Below, in pieces: positions 8,798 through 17,782 of a stretch of 64,000 bases of DNA. The stretch is taken from positions 212,027 through 276,026 of the forward strand of contig DATEMU010000013.1 in the NCBI GenBank assembly GCA_035275405.1, written 5' to 3'. Position numbers and translations under genes: made by a program. Source of the DNA: Phycisphaerae bacterium. Lineage in GTDB: Bacteria; Planctomycetota; Phycisphaerae; UBA1845; UTPLA1. Below the pieces are notes generated by a model, which was not told the origin of the DNA, did no database searches, and saw only the letters and a list, made by a program, of their open reading frames with translations. The first letter of the stretch is position 1. Each line of letters begins with the position of its first letter.

Positions 8798-11290
8798 ATG
8801 GTTCGATTGAATTCACGGTCTTTCTTCTTCGCCCCCATAGTCATTTTCTTATTTTGCTATCCGGCGCAGGGACAATGGGTCCGTTTCAACAACGAGTCCG
8901 CCACCCGGCTCTCGGCCGTTCCGGCCAACGGCACGAATGACGTGGATGAGAAGGATTACGCGTGGGGCGACGTCGATAAAGACGGGGACATCGACCTGGT
9001 GAGTGTGCGGAAGGAACCCTTCACGTCGGCCGGCAAACGGACGAACGTACTCTACATGAACGAAGGCGGGGTGCTGACCGATCGCACCTCGCTGTATGCG
9101 ACTGAAGCGGATGTCGTCGGGGACATGGGGTTTCTGACGCCGACGAACGATCGCGACGTCCTGCTCGTGGACGTCAATCTCGACACCTGGCTCGACATCG
9201 TCACGGCGACGACGATCAGCGACGGGGACCCGAAGCACATCGGCCATCCCCGCATTTACATCAACAAGACCGAATCCGGCGGCGTCTGGCAGGGTTTCCG
9301 CTTCGAGAATTCGAGAATTCCGACAATGACGAGCCTGACGGGCGGCAGCTTCAACCCGCGTTTTTGCAGCGTGGCCGCTGGGGACCTGACCGGGGACGGC
9401 GCGCCGGAACTTTGGTTCGGCGATTACGACAGCAGCGGCGCCGGCGGTGTCTCCGAACCCGCGGGCGCTGATTTTGACGACCGATTGCTGATCAACAACG
9501 GTAACGGGTTCTTCACGGATGAAACCCCGACGCGGTTCTCCGGCACCATTACCGTCGGCGGCACGCCCTATCCGTTCCGGCGATCGGCCTTCGGCGCCGC
9601 GGCGGCCATCGTCGACATGAACAACGACGGAAAACTGGACATCGTCAAGCAAACTTCGCTGAACCCTCCGCAATACATTGGAATCGCCTACAACAAGCTG
9701 GCGACGCCCGGTTTCTTTGACACTTACCAGAGCGTCTACACCTCGGCGCCGTACTTTGTGACGCCCGCGGATTTGAACAATGACAATCGGATGGACCTCA
9801 TCGTAACGGATGACGCGACCGATCGTTACCTTCTCAACAACGGCAACAACGTCCAGGGCCTGGCCACGTTCAGCACGTTCACCTTTCCCGCCGCCACAGG
9901 CGGTTTCGGCAGCCAGTCCGTCGCCGCCGACTTGGACCGCGACAACTGGAAAGACGTCCTTATCTCCGACGTGGACGTGGATATAGGTCCGTGCGGATCG
10001 CGTCAGGGCGACATCCTTCGCAACAATGGAAACGCGCCCAGTGTTACCTTCGTCGCCGATCCCGGAGATATCCCGTCCAACATGCTGGTCGGCGTGCACA
10101 ACTTCGCCGTCTTCGACATCAACGGCGACAACTGGCTCGATCTCGTGATCGGGCGTTGCAACACCACCGAGGTCTGGATCAACGTACCTCCGACCGGCGT
10201 CCTCTTCACGTATCCAGAAGGGTTGCCTTCCAATGTCCCGCCTGGAATGATCTCCACGTTTCAAGTTCAGGCGACCGGCGTCGAAGGCACCATCTTCGAC
10301 GAAGAGAGCGTGGCCGTTTTTTACCGAATCAACGGCGGCGCCTGGAGTTCGCAACGACTGACCGCGCTCGGACCGCCCGGTCTCTATGAGGCGGTCTTGC
10401 CTTCCGCGCCCTGTCCGCAGCGCATCGATTATTATTTCAGCGCGGATGCCGTTGGCGGCGGGGCCTTTACCGGGCCGCCGGGGGCACCGGGATCGCACCA
10501 TTCCGCCGTCGCCGCGATTGGCCTCGAATCCACGGTTGAAGATTTCGAAAGCGGAGCCGGTGGTTGGACAGTCTTGAATGAAAACGGGATTACTCTGGGA
10601 ATCTGGGAACGCGCGGACCCCAACGGGACGTTGAATTCCACCGCCCCGGCCGCTCCCGAGGATGATGCCCAGGCGGGCACCGACAAAGTTTATTGCTTTG
10701 TCTCGGACGACGGTCCGGTTGGCGGCGCCGCCGGCGCTAACGACGTCGACGGGGGCCCGACCCACCTGATCTCGCCACTCATCGACCTGACGGACTCGGA
10801 CGCGATCATTTCCTATGCGCGCTGGGTTTACAGCTCGACGGGCGGAGCGTCAACGCCGGATTCACTGATCGTCTCCGTCTCAAACAACGATGGCGCCAAC
10901 TGGACCCAGGTCGAGGCCTTCACCACTGATTCAGCAAATTGGCAGACGAATAGCTTCCAAGTCGGCGATTTCTTTCCCGGGCAGCCGCTGTCGGCCAATG
11001 TCCGGGTGCGATTCTCGATTCAGGATACACCGAATAACTCGGTCACGGAGGCGGCGATCGACGTCGTCGAAATATCCAAATATGTCTGCGCATCCCCGTG
11101 CGCCTGCCCTGCCGATTTGAATGGCGACCAACAGCGCTCCGGGTTGGACATTCAGGAGTTCCTTGCGTGCTTTTTGGGCGGGGGATCCAACTGCGCTTGC
11201 GGAAACCTCGACGGGACGGTGGGTATGCAGGACGCCGATATTCCACTATTTGTTGATACGCTTCTCGTCGGCGACGAATGTCCACCTTGA
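8798..11290 (+). CDS. Secreted FG-GAP/VCBS repeat protein with C-terminal dockerin-like tail
   Basis: Predicted exported protein of 830 residues. The N-terminus has a basic start, a Phe/Ile-rich core and A-Q-G-Q, a clear Sec signal peptide. Residues about 40-470 form a propeller of FG-GAP/VCBS repeats with calcium loops such as D-V-D-K-D-G-D-I-D-L and D-M-N-N-D-G-K-L-D-I. A middle beta-sandwich region (about 475-760) has S-P-L-I-D-L-T-type strands typical of jelly-roll modules. The last 65 residues are a dockerin-like EF-hand pair with four Cys, ending F-V-D-T-L-L-V-G-D-E-C-P-P. Nothing suggests an enzyme; the role is probably adhesion or surface scaffolding. The next gene starts 26 bp downstream, so the two are likely co-transcribed. 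Confidence 0.85.
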   Translation: MVRLNSRSFFFAPIVIFLFCYPAQGQWVRFNNESATRLSAVPANGTNDVDEKDYAWGDVDKDGDIDLVSVRKEPFTSAGKRTNVLYMNEGGVLTDRTSLYATEADVVGDMGFLTPTNDRDVLLVDVNLDTWLDIVTATTISDGDPKHIGHPRIYINKTESGGVWQGFRFENSRIPTMTSLTGGSFNPRFCSVAAGDLTGDGAPELWFGDYDSSGAGGVSEPAGADFDDRLLINNGNGFFTDETPTRFSGTITVGGTPYPFRRSAFGAAAAIVDMNNDGKLDIVKQTSLNPPQYIGIAYNKLATPGFFDTYQSVYTSAPYFVTPADLNNDNRMDLIVTDDATDRYLLNNGNNVQGLATFSTFTFPAATGGFGSQSVAADLDRDNWKDVLISDVDVDIGPCGSRQGDILRNNGNAPSVTFVADPGDIPSNMLVGVHNFAVFDINGDNWLDLVIGRCNTTEVWINVPPTGVLFTYPEGLPSNVPPGMISTFQVQATGVEGTIFDEESVAVFYRINGGAWSSQRLTALGPPGLYEAVLPSAPCPQRIDYYFSADAVGGGAFTGPPGAPGSHHSAVAAIGLESTVEDFESGAGGWTVLNENGITLGIWERADPNGTLNSTAPAAPEDDAQAGTDKVYCFVSDDGPVGGAAGANDVDGGPTHLISPLIDLTDSDAIISYARWVYSSTGGASTPDSLIVSVSNNDGANWTQVEAFTTDSANWQTNSFQVGDFFPGQPLSANVRVRFSIQDTPNNSVTEAAIDVVEISKYVCASPCACPADLNGDQQRSGLDIQEFLACFLGGGSNCACGNLDGTVGMQDADIPLFVDTLLVGDECPP

Positions 11291-11316
11291 TGATTCCGGA
11301 GGGGACAATTTTCACC

Positions 11317-12966
11317 ATGCGTGGGAGACACATCGCGATTCGAGTGTCGGCCATCCTGGCGACACTGATCTACGCCGGTGCGCTTTGGGCCGTCGACCCT
11401 CAGCCGCGCATGGGGCAACCACTCGCCGGAATGTCGCCCGTCGAACTGGCTCGCTTCAACACCGGCAAGACGGCATTCGAAAAGACGTTCACGATCGAAG
11501 AGGGGCTCGGCCCGATCATGAACCAGCAGAGTTGCGCGAGTTGCCACAACAACCCGGTGGGCGGCTCCGGGTCCATTGCCGTTACGCGCTTTGGCTTGTT
11601 CGACGAAAAAGGCGGCGGCTTCTTTCCGATGGAATCGCAAGGCGGATCGCTTCTCCAGAATCTCGCCATCAACGAAACCTGCGCCGAAGTCATTCCCCCC
11701 GGGGCCAACGTCACGACGCTTCGAATCACCACCTCTTCCCTCGGCATCGGCTTGCTCGAGGCCATCCCGGACGCGGACCTTCTCGCGAATGAAAGTCCCG
11801 GACCAACGATCAGCGGCCGCGCGCACATGGTGACCGCCTTTGAGGATCCGCCGGGTAGCCCGCTTCGCGTCGGCCGGTTCGGCTGGAAGGCCCAGGTCGC
11901 CACGGTGCTGACCTTTTCCGCTGACGCCGCGCTAAACGAAATGGGGATTACCAACCGCTTTGTGTTGGCCGAAAACGATCCCAATGGCGTCGATCCACCC
12001 ACGCTCGGCGAATGTGACACGGTCGCGGATCCGGAGGACGGACCCGATGGCGAAGGCTTTGATTTCATCGATCGCGTAACCGATTTTCAGCGGTTTCTCG
12101 CCTCACCGCCCCAAACCCCGAAGTCGGGCATGGCCGGAGAAGCATTGTTCGTTTCGGTCGGATGCGCTCAATGCCACATTCCCTCCTTTGTGACGTCGAA
12201 CAGCCCGTCGCTGGAAACGGCGATCCGCAACAAAACGATCCGGCCCTACTCTGATTTTCTTCTTCACGACATGGGCGCCCTCGGCGACGGCATCGGTCAG
12301 GGCGACGCCGAAGTTCGGGAGATGCGAACGCCGCCGTTGTGGGGAATTCGCGCACGCGACCCCATGTTGCACGACGGCCGGGCCGCCGCCGGTACCTTTG
12401 CCTCGCGCATCACGACCGCGATTACCGAGCACGGCGGCTTCGGCAGCGAAGCCCTCCCCTCTGCGACCGCGTACGCAGCCCTGTTGCCGGCCCAGAAGCA
12501 GCAGGTGATTGCCTTCCTGGATTCGCTCGGCCGCGCCGAGTTCGACGCCGACGGCGACAACGACATCGACGCCGCCGATCTGATCGCAATGGCTGATTGT
12601 TACGACGGATCCGGGGGCTATACGCCCGACGACCCCTGCGCGATCATGGACATTGATCAGGATGGCGATGTTGACGACAACGATTTCACGGCTTTTCTGA
12701 CGGTCTATGCCGGTCCCCAGGGAGACTGCAACGGCAATTCGGTGAATGACGCACGCGACCTTTTTCTCGGGACGAGCACCGACTGCAACCTCAATGCCCT
12801 GCCGGATGAGTGCGATCCTGAATCGGAAGATCTGGCCATCTTCGTCGCCCTGCTCCTTGACCAGATTACGGACCCGGTCCTGATCTGCATGCTCGATAAG
12901 AACCATGACACCGTCGTCAACGGGGCGGACATCGCTCCGTTCGTGGTCGCCTATCTCGCTCCTTAG
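11317..12966 (+). CDS. Secreted di-haem oxidoreductase (DHOR family) with dockerin-like tail
   Basis: Exported c-type cytochrome of the di-haem 'thiol oxidoreductase'/peroxidase-like family. ATG 11317 is chosen because M-R-G-R-H-I-A-I-R plus a hydrophobic core and A-W-A-V-D form a signal peptide; the frame is open 39 bp further upstream. Two haem-binding motifs are present: S-C-A-S-C-H near nt 11535 and C-A-Q-C-H near nt 12167. The D-G-R-A-A-A-G-T-F region near nt 12370 fits the second cytochrome domain. From about nt 12540 the chain becomes a long calcium-loop region with D-A-D-G-D-N-D-I-D and D-I-D-Q-D-G-D-V-D, ending F-V-V-A-Y-L-A-P. A dockerin-like tail on this enzyme family is unusual. 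It probably works in the periplasm or at the cell surface with the FG-GAP protein just upstream. Confidence 0.87.
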   Translation: MRGRHIAIRVSAILATLIYAGALWAVDPQPRMGQPLAGMSPVELARFNTGKTAFEKTFTIEEGLGPIMNQQSCASCHNNPVGGSGSIAVTRFGLFDEKGGGFFPMESQGGSLLQNLAINETCAEVIPPGANVTTLRITTSSLGIGLLEAIPDADLLANESPGPTISGRAHMVTAFEDPPGSPLRVGRFGWKAQVATVLTFSADAALNEMGITNRFVLAENDPNGVDPPTLGECDTVADPEDGPDGEGFDFIDRVTDFQRFLASPPQTPKSGMAGEALFVSVGCAQCHIPSFVTSNSPSLETAIRNKTIRPYSDFLLHDMGALGDGIGQGDAEVREMRTPPLWGIRARDPMLHDGRAAAGTFASRITTAITEHGGFGSEALPSATAYAALLPAQKQQVIAFLDSLGRAEFDADGDNDIDAADLIAMADCYDGSGGYTPDDPCAIMDIDQDGDVDDNDFTAFLTVYAGPQGDCNGNSVNDARDLFLGTSTDCNLNALPDECDPESEDLAIFVALLLDQITDPVLICMLDKNHDTVVNGADIAPFVVAYLAP

Positions 12967-13126
12967 CCGGGTGATTGGCAAATCATTCGAGATTCGCCGC
13001 GAAGACGTGATGAACTTCACACAACAGCGAACCGGCGGATCACAAAGACCCTCCGGGTTATGAGTGCCTTAATGCCGGTTTTCGCAACGTCCGTTGCTTC
13101 GCGCTGGATTAGCACAGCCTAAGCCG

Positions 13127-13175
13127 GAGAAGGGGATAGGTTCACGTTTGGGAATATCGAACCTATCCCCTTCTC
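13127..13175. terminator. 17-bp perfect inverted repeat between convergent genes
   Basis: GAGAAGGGGATAGGTTC (13127-13143) pairs with its exact complement at 13159-13175 across a 15-nt loop. It lies between the 3' ends of the di-haem gene and the minus-strand metalloprotease, so it could terminate both. It lacks a T-tract, and GGGGATAGGTTC-type palindromes also resemble REP elements mobilised by RAYT transposases. Copy number in the genome would decide. Confidence 0.6.
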
Positions 13176-13187
13176 GTTGCTCGTTCG

Positions 13188-16100
13188 CTATCTCACTTTG
13201 ACTGTCGCGTACGCGGACCAGGCCGAGTTGCCGTTGCCGTTGAACGCCCGCACGCGGTACCGGAACTGGCCGGCGCCCGGCGCGTCGGTGTACGTCGTCA
13301 CATTGGCCCCGACGTTGAACGTCGTCGTATTCGTCCAGTTGCTGCCCACGCGCTTCTGCCGCTCAATCTGGAAGCCGGTCTCATTGCCGGAATTATCCTG
13401 CCACGTTACGCGCGCCTGGCCGCCGCCGAGGTCCGTCGCGGTCACGTTGCTCGGCGCGTTGGGTGGCACGTTCAGAAAAACCGCCGTCACCGTCTTGTTG
13501 GAGTTCATCAGCAGCGTCGTCGGGTTCGTCGAGCCGGTCAGCGCGCCTTCCCAACGATCGAAGGTCCAGCCGGCCACCGGCGTCGCCGTCAGCGTCACCG
13601 TCGTGCCCGACAGATAGCTGCCACCCGGGGGATTGAGCGCCACGCTGCCCTGACCGGTGATGTTGACCGTCAGCGTGTAGGTGTCCTGCACGAACACCGC
13701 CGTCACGGTCTTGTTGGAGTTCATCAGCAGCGTTGTCGGGTTCGTCGAGCCGGTCAGCGCGCCTTCCCAATGATCGAAGTGCCAGCCGGCGACCGGCGTC
13801 GCCGTCAGCGTCACCGTCGTGCCCGACAGATAGCTCCCACCCGGGGGATTGAGCGCGACGCTGCCCTGGCCGGTAGTGTTCACCGTCAGCGTGAAGGTGT
13901 CCTGCACGAACACGGCCGTCACGGTGTAGTCGACGATCATCCACAGCGTCCTCGGGTTCGTCGAGCCGGTCAGCGCGCCTTCCCAATGATCGAAGCGCCA
14001 GCCCGGGGCGGCATTTGCCGTCAGCGTCACCGACGTCCCGTACGGGTAGGTCCCGCCCGGCGGGTTGAGCGCAACCGTACCCTGACCGGTGACGTTGACC
14101 GTCAGCGTGCGCGTGTCCGCTGCGAACACCGCCGTCACGTTCTTGTCGGCGTCCATGACGAGCGTGGCCGGGTTGGTCGTACCGGTGACATCGCCCGTCC
14201 AATGATCAAAGTGCCAGTTCGCGGCCGGATTCGCGGTCAGCGTCACTGTGGTGCCATCGGGGTAGATCGGGCCGGTCGGGTTCAGCGCCACGCTGCCCTG
14301 ACCGACCGCGCCAACGTTGAGCGTGTGCGTGGACTCCTGCGACCCAACGCCCCAGATCTGGATGTCGTCGATGTTCCAGCCGGAATACGGGACCGCCCCG
14401 AAGTTTTCCACGCCGTGGCCCCAGCGGATGTACACGTTCGGCTGGTTGTCGGCGACGGAGCTGATGTCGTACGACTGGAGCGACCAGGCGTCCTCCGTGA
14501 TCTCGCTCTCGCCGATCGACCAGACCTGTGTCCAGTTCGTGCCGTTGTTCGAGACTTCGACGGTGCAATTCACGTACGGTTCAAAGTCGCTGTTGAGCCA
14601 ACGACGGAATTTCAGATTGACCAGGGCAATGCCGCTCAGGTTGATCGGCCCCGCGGTCAGGTAGTTCATGCCGACGAGTTCGTAGACCCAGTAATTGCCA
14701 TTCAGATTGATGCCATACACGTTCGTGCCGCTATATCCGCTCGTCGGATCAGGGAAACCGTAGCCGCCACCCTGGCCGGTGGGCTGGCCGAACCCCCACT
14801 CACCTTGCATGCTCCAGCCGGGACTGGTGTCGAGGTTCCACTCTATCTGGAGGCTGGGGGCGCCGACTGCCAGCGCCACCGGACGTGTCGTGTTGCCGAC
14901 CTGGTCCGTAAGGTTCGTGAAGCTCACCGTGTCGGTGTACGCACCGGTCGCCAGGCCGTCGGCGCTGGAATTGATCGACACGATCACGGTCGTCGTGGCA
15001 TGTCCGGCCAGCGTACCCGACATGTTCGACAAATCGAGCCAAGCCGCGGTCTTGGACACGCTATAGTCGATCGGCGTGTCGTACAGGTTTTCCAGGGTGT
15101 AGGTCACGCTGTCGGGCGAGAATGGTCCGCCCACGGGTCCGGCCGAGTCCAGGCCCGTCGCCGGAATGACGCTCAGCCCGACCGGCAGCGGCGGGCAGTC
15201 CATGTTGTGGGCGCCAAAGCCGGCGCAGATTTCCGTCCGGTGCGGCGTGCCATTGTTGATGTTGCCGTCGTCGTCGTCGAGCGTCAGGAAGTCAATGGTG
15301 ATCTGCGGGGTGATCTGGGTCCCGCCGTGGAGCAGAATCGAGTTCACCGTCAGGTTGGAGAGAATCTGGAGGTAGGTAGCGGGGTTGGTGGCGAGGAGTT
15401 CGTTCCGCGTGCTCCAGACGCAGCCGGAAATAAGCTGGCCGCAGTCGTGAATCTCGCCCGAGCACGGGTATTGAATCGTGTTGTCCGCATTCCGCAGCCC
15501 CGAATTGCAGTCGCCGAAGAAGCCGAAGCCGCACACCGGGTCGTCGGCGATGAGCAGGCCAATGCAGTCGGACATGCCTTCGCCGTACTGTCCCTGCCCG
15601 CTGCCGCCTGAGGTGACCATGTGGTGGCCGTACTCGTGGTGGACGATGTTGCTCCAGGCTGTGTTGGGATAGCTGCCGCTCGAGAGGCAGAAGTTGATGG
15701 AGCTGTAGTCATACCACGCGTTGCCGGGGCAATAGCCATCAGTGCGGTTGACGTAGATCGGGAAGTCCGTCTGCGTGCTGATCGTCGGGTAGCTGGGGTT
15801 GTACGTCAGACAGAAATCGCGGACGACGTTCGCCTGGACATAGGCGTTGATTTGCGCCCGGACCTGCTCGTCAGTATTCGCGGCATTGTGCATGAAGTCC
15901 GCCGGGCCGGGCGGCGTCACCGCCAGAGACAGCGTCTCCTCGGCCCCTTGCACGTTGTCGACGAAGAAGTACTGCCCGCTCATCGGCGACTGCACCGTGA
16001 CCTGAGCGCTGCCGCCGTTGGGAATCGTGAAGTTGCCGTCGGCGTCGGCAAACGTGCTGTTGCCACCCACGACGCTTACGATGGCCCAGGGCAGGGCGGT

Positions 16101-16898
16101 GGCCTGCTCCGCCGCGCAGAAGTCCGCTTTGGGGCCGGTCGTCGCCATTCCGCTCACGTTGCCGGTGAGGTCGGTGAAGATTATCTGGTTCTCGCGATAG
16201 AGGATCTTGCCGTTGGCCGCGTCGACGACATACAGCCACCTCTCGTAGTCCCCGTCCCCGGAAGACCCCTTTTCCGCGACGAATGCGTACGCCAGCTCCG
16301 GCGTCGTGACGGAATCATCGACGCCGGCCCAGATCACGACTTGCGGGTTTGAAAACGACTCCAGCGGCCGATCGACATGGGCGGCGGGCTGAAACGGGTT
16401 CCGTAGGGTGGTCTGGTCCGGGACAAAACCGCCCAGGTTTCGCAGGGCTGACGCAGCAAGTACGAGCGGAAAACCCGGCTCGTTGCGCGACAACAAACGC
16501 AGGTCGGACCGGAAGACGGGAATCCCGTCTTTCTGCTGTCCGAAACGCACCAACATGAATTTGTAGTCGCCCCGCTCCGGCTCGTACATGACCGGCTGAA
16601 CGAACCGGCCGCCCTCCGTAACGGGTGCTGCTACAAGGTCCTCCACACCGACCCCAAAAACATCCGCGTGTACTTGTCGAAACTGCTCAGCGGCCTCCTC
16701 GGGTGTGGCGCCGAAGGCGAGCGGCTGGCCGCCGACACGCGTGATTCGGGAGCCTTCCTGGTGGATGATCGCCTGGGGAGCGGCGGCCTTGAGTTTCGCC
16801 ACCGCTTCTCGACTAGCGTCTGGTTCTGCCGCCCACGCGGTGCCAACCCCGCCGGCCAATACTAGAAGTACGCTGATTGACTTAGTAAGTCGCTTCAT
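13188..16898 (-). CDS. Secreted HExxH metalloprotease with BACON-like, four 72-residue repeat and FN3 domains
   Basis: Predicted secreted zinc peptidase of 1,236 residues. ATG 16898 is preferred to the longer frame because it follows AGGAGA and opens a clean signal peptide ending A-W-A. An FTP/propeptide-like region (about residues 25-200) precedes the catalytic domain, whose H-E-Y-G-H-H motif sits near residue 420 and is followed by Y-G-E-G-M-S-D, a thermolysin/fungalysin-like arrangement. Downstream are a BACON-like module (A-W-L-D-L-S-N-M-S-G-T-L), a jelly-roll region with W-N-I-D-D-I-Q-I-W, four tandem repeats of the InlB/Flg_new type (G-Q-G-S-V-A-L-N-P ... F-D-H-W), and a C-terminal FN3 domain (N-A-P-S-N-V-T-A-T). 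There is no dockerin-like tail. Likely substrate: extracellular protein. Confidence 0.88.
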   Translation of the reverse strand: MKRLTKSISVLLVLAGGVGTAWAAEPDASREAVAKLKAAAPQAIIHQEGSRITRVGGQPLAFGATPEEAAEQFRQVHADVFGVGVEDLVAAPVTEGGRFVQPVMYEPERGDYKFMLVRFGQQKDGIPVFRSDLRLLSRNEPGFPLVLAASALRNLGGFVPDQTTLRNPFQPAAHVDRPLESFSNPQVVIWAGVDDSVTTPELAYAFVAEKGSSGDGDYERWLYVVDAANGKILYRENQIIFTDLTGNVSGMATTGPKADFCAAEQATALPWAIVSVVGGNSTFADADGNFTIPNGGSAQVTVQSPMSGQYFFVDNVQGAEETLSLAVTPPGPADFMHNAANTDEQVRAQINAYVQANVVRDFCLTYNPSYPTISTQTDFPIYVNRTDGYCPGNAWYDYSSINFCLSSGSYPNTAWSNIVHHEYGHHMVTSGGSGQGQYGEGMSDCIGLLIADDPVCGFGFFGDCNSGLRNADNTIQYPCSGEIHDCGQLISGCVWSTRNELLATNPATYLQILSNLTVNSILLHGGTQITPQITIDFLTLDDDDGNINNGTPHRTEICAGFGAHNMDCPPLPVGLSVIPATGLDSAGPVGGPFSPDSVTYTLENLYDTPIDYSVSKTAAWLDLSNMSGTLAGHATTTVIVSINSSADGLATGAYTDTVSFTNLTDQVGNTTRPVALAVGAPSLQIEWNLDTSPGWSMQGEWGFGQPTGQGGGYGFPDPTSGYSGTNVYGINLNGNYWVYELVGMNYLTAGPINLSGIALVNLKFRRWLNSDFEPYVNCTVEVSNNGTNWTQVWSIGESEITEDAWSLQSYDISSVADNQPNVYIRWGHGVENFGAVPYSGWNIDDIQIWGVGSQESTHTLNVGAVGQGSVALNPTGPIYPDGTTVTLTANPAANWHFDHWTGDVTGTTNPATLVMDADKNVTAVFAADTRTLTVNVTGQGTVALNPPGGTYPYGTSVTLTANAAPGWRFDHWEGALTGSTNPRTLWMIVDYTVTAVFVQDTFTLTVNTTGQGSVALNPPGGSYLSGTTVTLTATPVAGWHFDHWEGALTGSTNPTTLLMNSNKTVTAVFVQDTYTLTVNITGQGSVALNPPGGSYLSGTTVTLTATPVAGWTFDRWEGALTGSTNPTTLLMNSNKTVTAVFLNVPPNAPSNVTATDLGGGQARVTWQDNSGNETGFQIERQKRVGSNWTNTTTFNVGANVTTYTDAPGAGQFRYRVRAFNGNGNSAWSAYATVKVR
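13470..14330 (-). repeat. Four tandem 216-bp repeats in the metalloprotease gene
   Basis: Each unit encodes 72 residues beginning T-L-x-V-N-x-x-G-Q-G and ending V-T-A-V-F. The period is 216 bp, measured between the two GTCTTGTTGGAGTTCATC copies near 13492 and 13708. The two units nearest the C-terminus are nearly identical at the DNA level, which points to recent duplication or gene conversion; the first two have diverged. Confidence 0.85.
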
Positions 16899-17188
16899 GT
16901 GCGTCTCCTGAACCTGCATTTCCCAGATGACCTGGCGCGGCTCCGCTGCCGTGCCGTGCGGAGCCATTGTACCGCGCCTCCAGGTAATGGCATGGCGGAA
17001 GCTGATTTTCACAACTTCCGGCTGAACCGGGATTTAGCACTAAGCTCGGTGATGTCCGAGGCTTTACTCAGACCAGCATAGTTTTCATGGATCACCATGG
17101 TCAAGCGAACACCACTGGATTTCCATTGCAGTCGCATACGGCCCGTCGTTTGATTCTTCATCACCGAGAGTTGTTCGGGCACCAGCGC

Positions 17189-17605
17189 GGGTCCAAAATG
17201 TCGAGAGCCCCTCATTGTTGCGTGATTGCCGGTTTTCAATCCAGGTTCACAAGACATGTTCCGCTGGCTCTACATCCTTCCGCATCTCCTCGTTGAAGCG
17301 AATGCGGCTCATCGGGATGCCCGCATCCGGTTCCTCAAGGCCGAGGTCGAGATTCTCCGCCGCAAGCTCGGCGGCAATCGCGTCATCCCCAGTCCGGATA
17401 ACCGTGCCCGGCTGTTGGCGCTCGGTGCTGAATTAAACCATAGCGTGGGAGGCATCGTCACGCCTCAAACCTATTCTCGGTGGGTCGTGGAGCAAAGGGA
17501 AGGGCGCTAGCCCCGGCGCGTCGGCCGACCGAGGATTGTCAGGAACGTCCGGGCGCTGATCAGGCGGCTGGCCAGGGAGAATGCCGGCTGGGGCTATTCC
17601 CGTCG
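17189..17605 (+). mobile_element. 5' remnant of an integrase-type insertion sequence
   Basis: Matches the first third of the intact transposase at 50325-51413. From about 17256 the protein reads M-F-R-W-L-Y-I-L-P, then A-R-I-R-F-L-K-A-E-V-E-I-L-R-R-K-L-G-G-N-R-V-I-P-S-P-D, aligning with the same block of the complete copy. A TAG at 17508-17510 interrupts the E-Q-R-E-G-R run; the same frame continues V-G-R-P-R-I-V-R-N-V-R-A-L-I and then stops matching at about 17605, before the DDE domain. Non-coding similarity extends left to about 17189. It is inactive and abuts a dockerin-gene relic on the other strand. Confidence 0.8.
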
Positions 17606-17781
17606 CTCAGCACGCAATCGACGTAGCCTTGCACGTCTTGGCCGATTCCCTAGTCGTCGAAGTTCAGATCGCCGACGCAACTACACGGCGCGGCGGGCCA
17701 GAAGCCGCCGACGAGGGAGTAGGTTCCGCCCGTCAGGGGCTTAAGTTCCAGCCCGTACAAGTTCCTTGGGCCTAGTTCGCC
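17599..17781 (-). pseudogene. Relic of a dockerin-tagged secreted protein (C-terminal fragment)
   Basis: Read on the minus strand from 17781, the frame gives G-P-R-N-L-Y-G-L-E-L-K-P-L-T-G-G-T-Y-S-L-V-G-G-F-W-P, a stretch common just before the calcium-binding tail of planctomycete secreted proteins. C-S-C-V-G-D-L-N-F-D-D follows, then one TAG, and in the same frame D-V-Q-G-Y-V-D-C-V-L-S-D. That is the dockerin-like loop plus the start of the shared C-terminal ending. There is no start codon. The fragment runs into the IS remnant at about 17600, before a final Pro could appear, so the insertion may have removed the end of the gene. Confidence 0.6.
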
Positions 17782-17782
17782 A

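Noticed and set aside
8849..10765. Minus-strand frame of about 640 codons opposite the FG-GAP protein
   Set aside because: Antisense shadow; its low-complexity Arg/Val-rich product matches nothing, while the plus strand has a signal peptide and propeller motifs.
13770..15611. Long plus-strand open frame inside the metalloprotease
   Set aside because: Antisense to the repeat-rich coding region; Arg-rich and without any domain, a GC-rich shadow.
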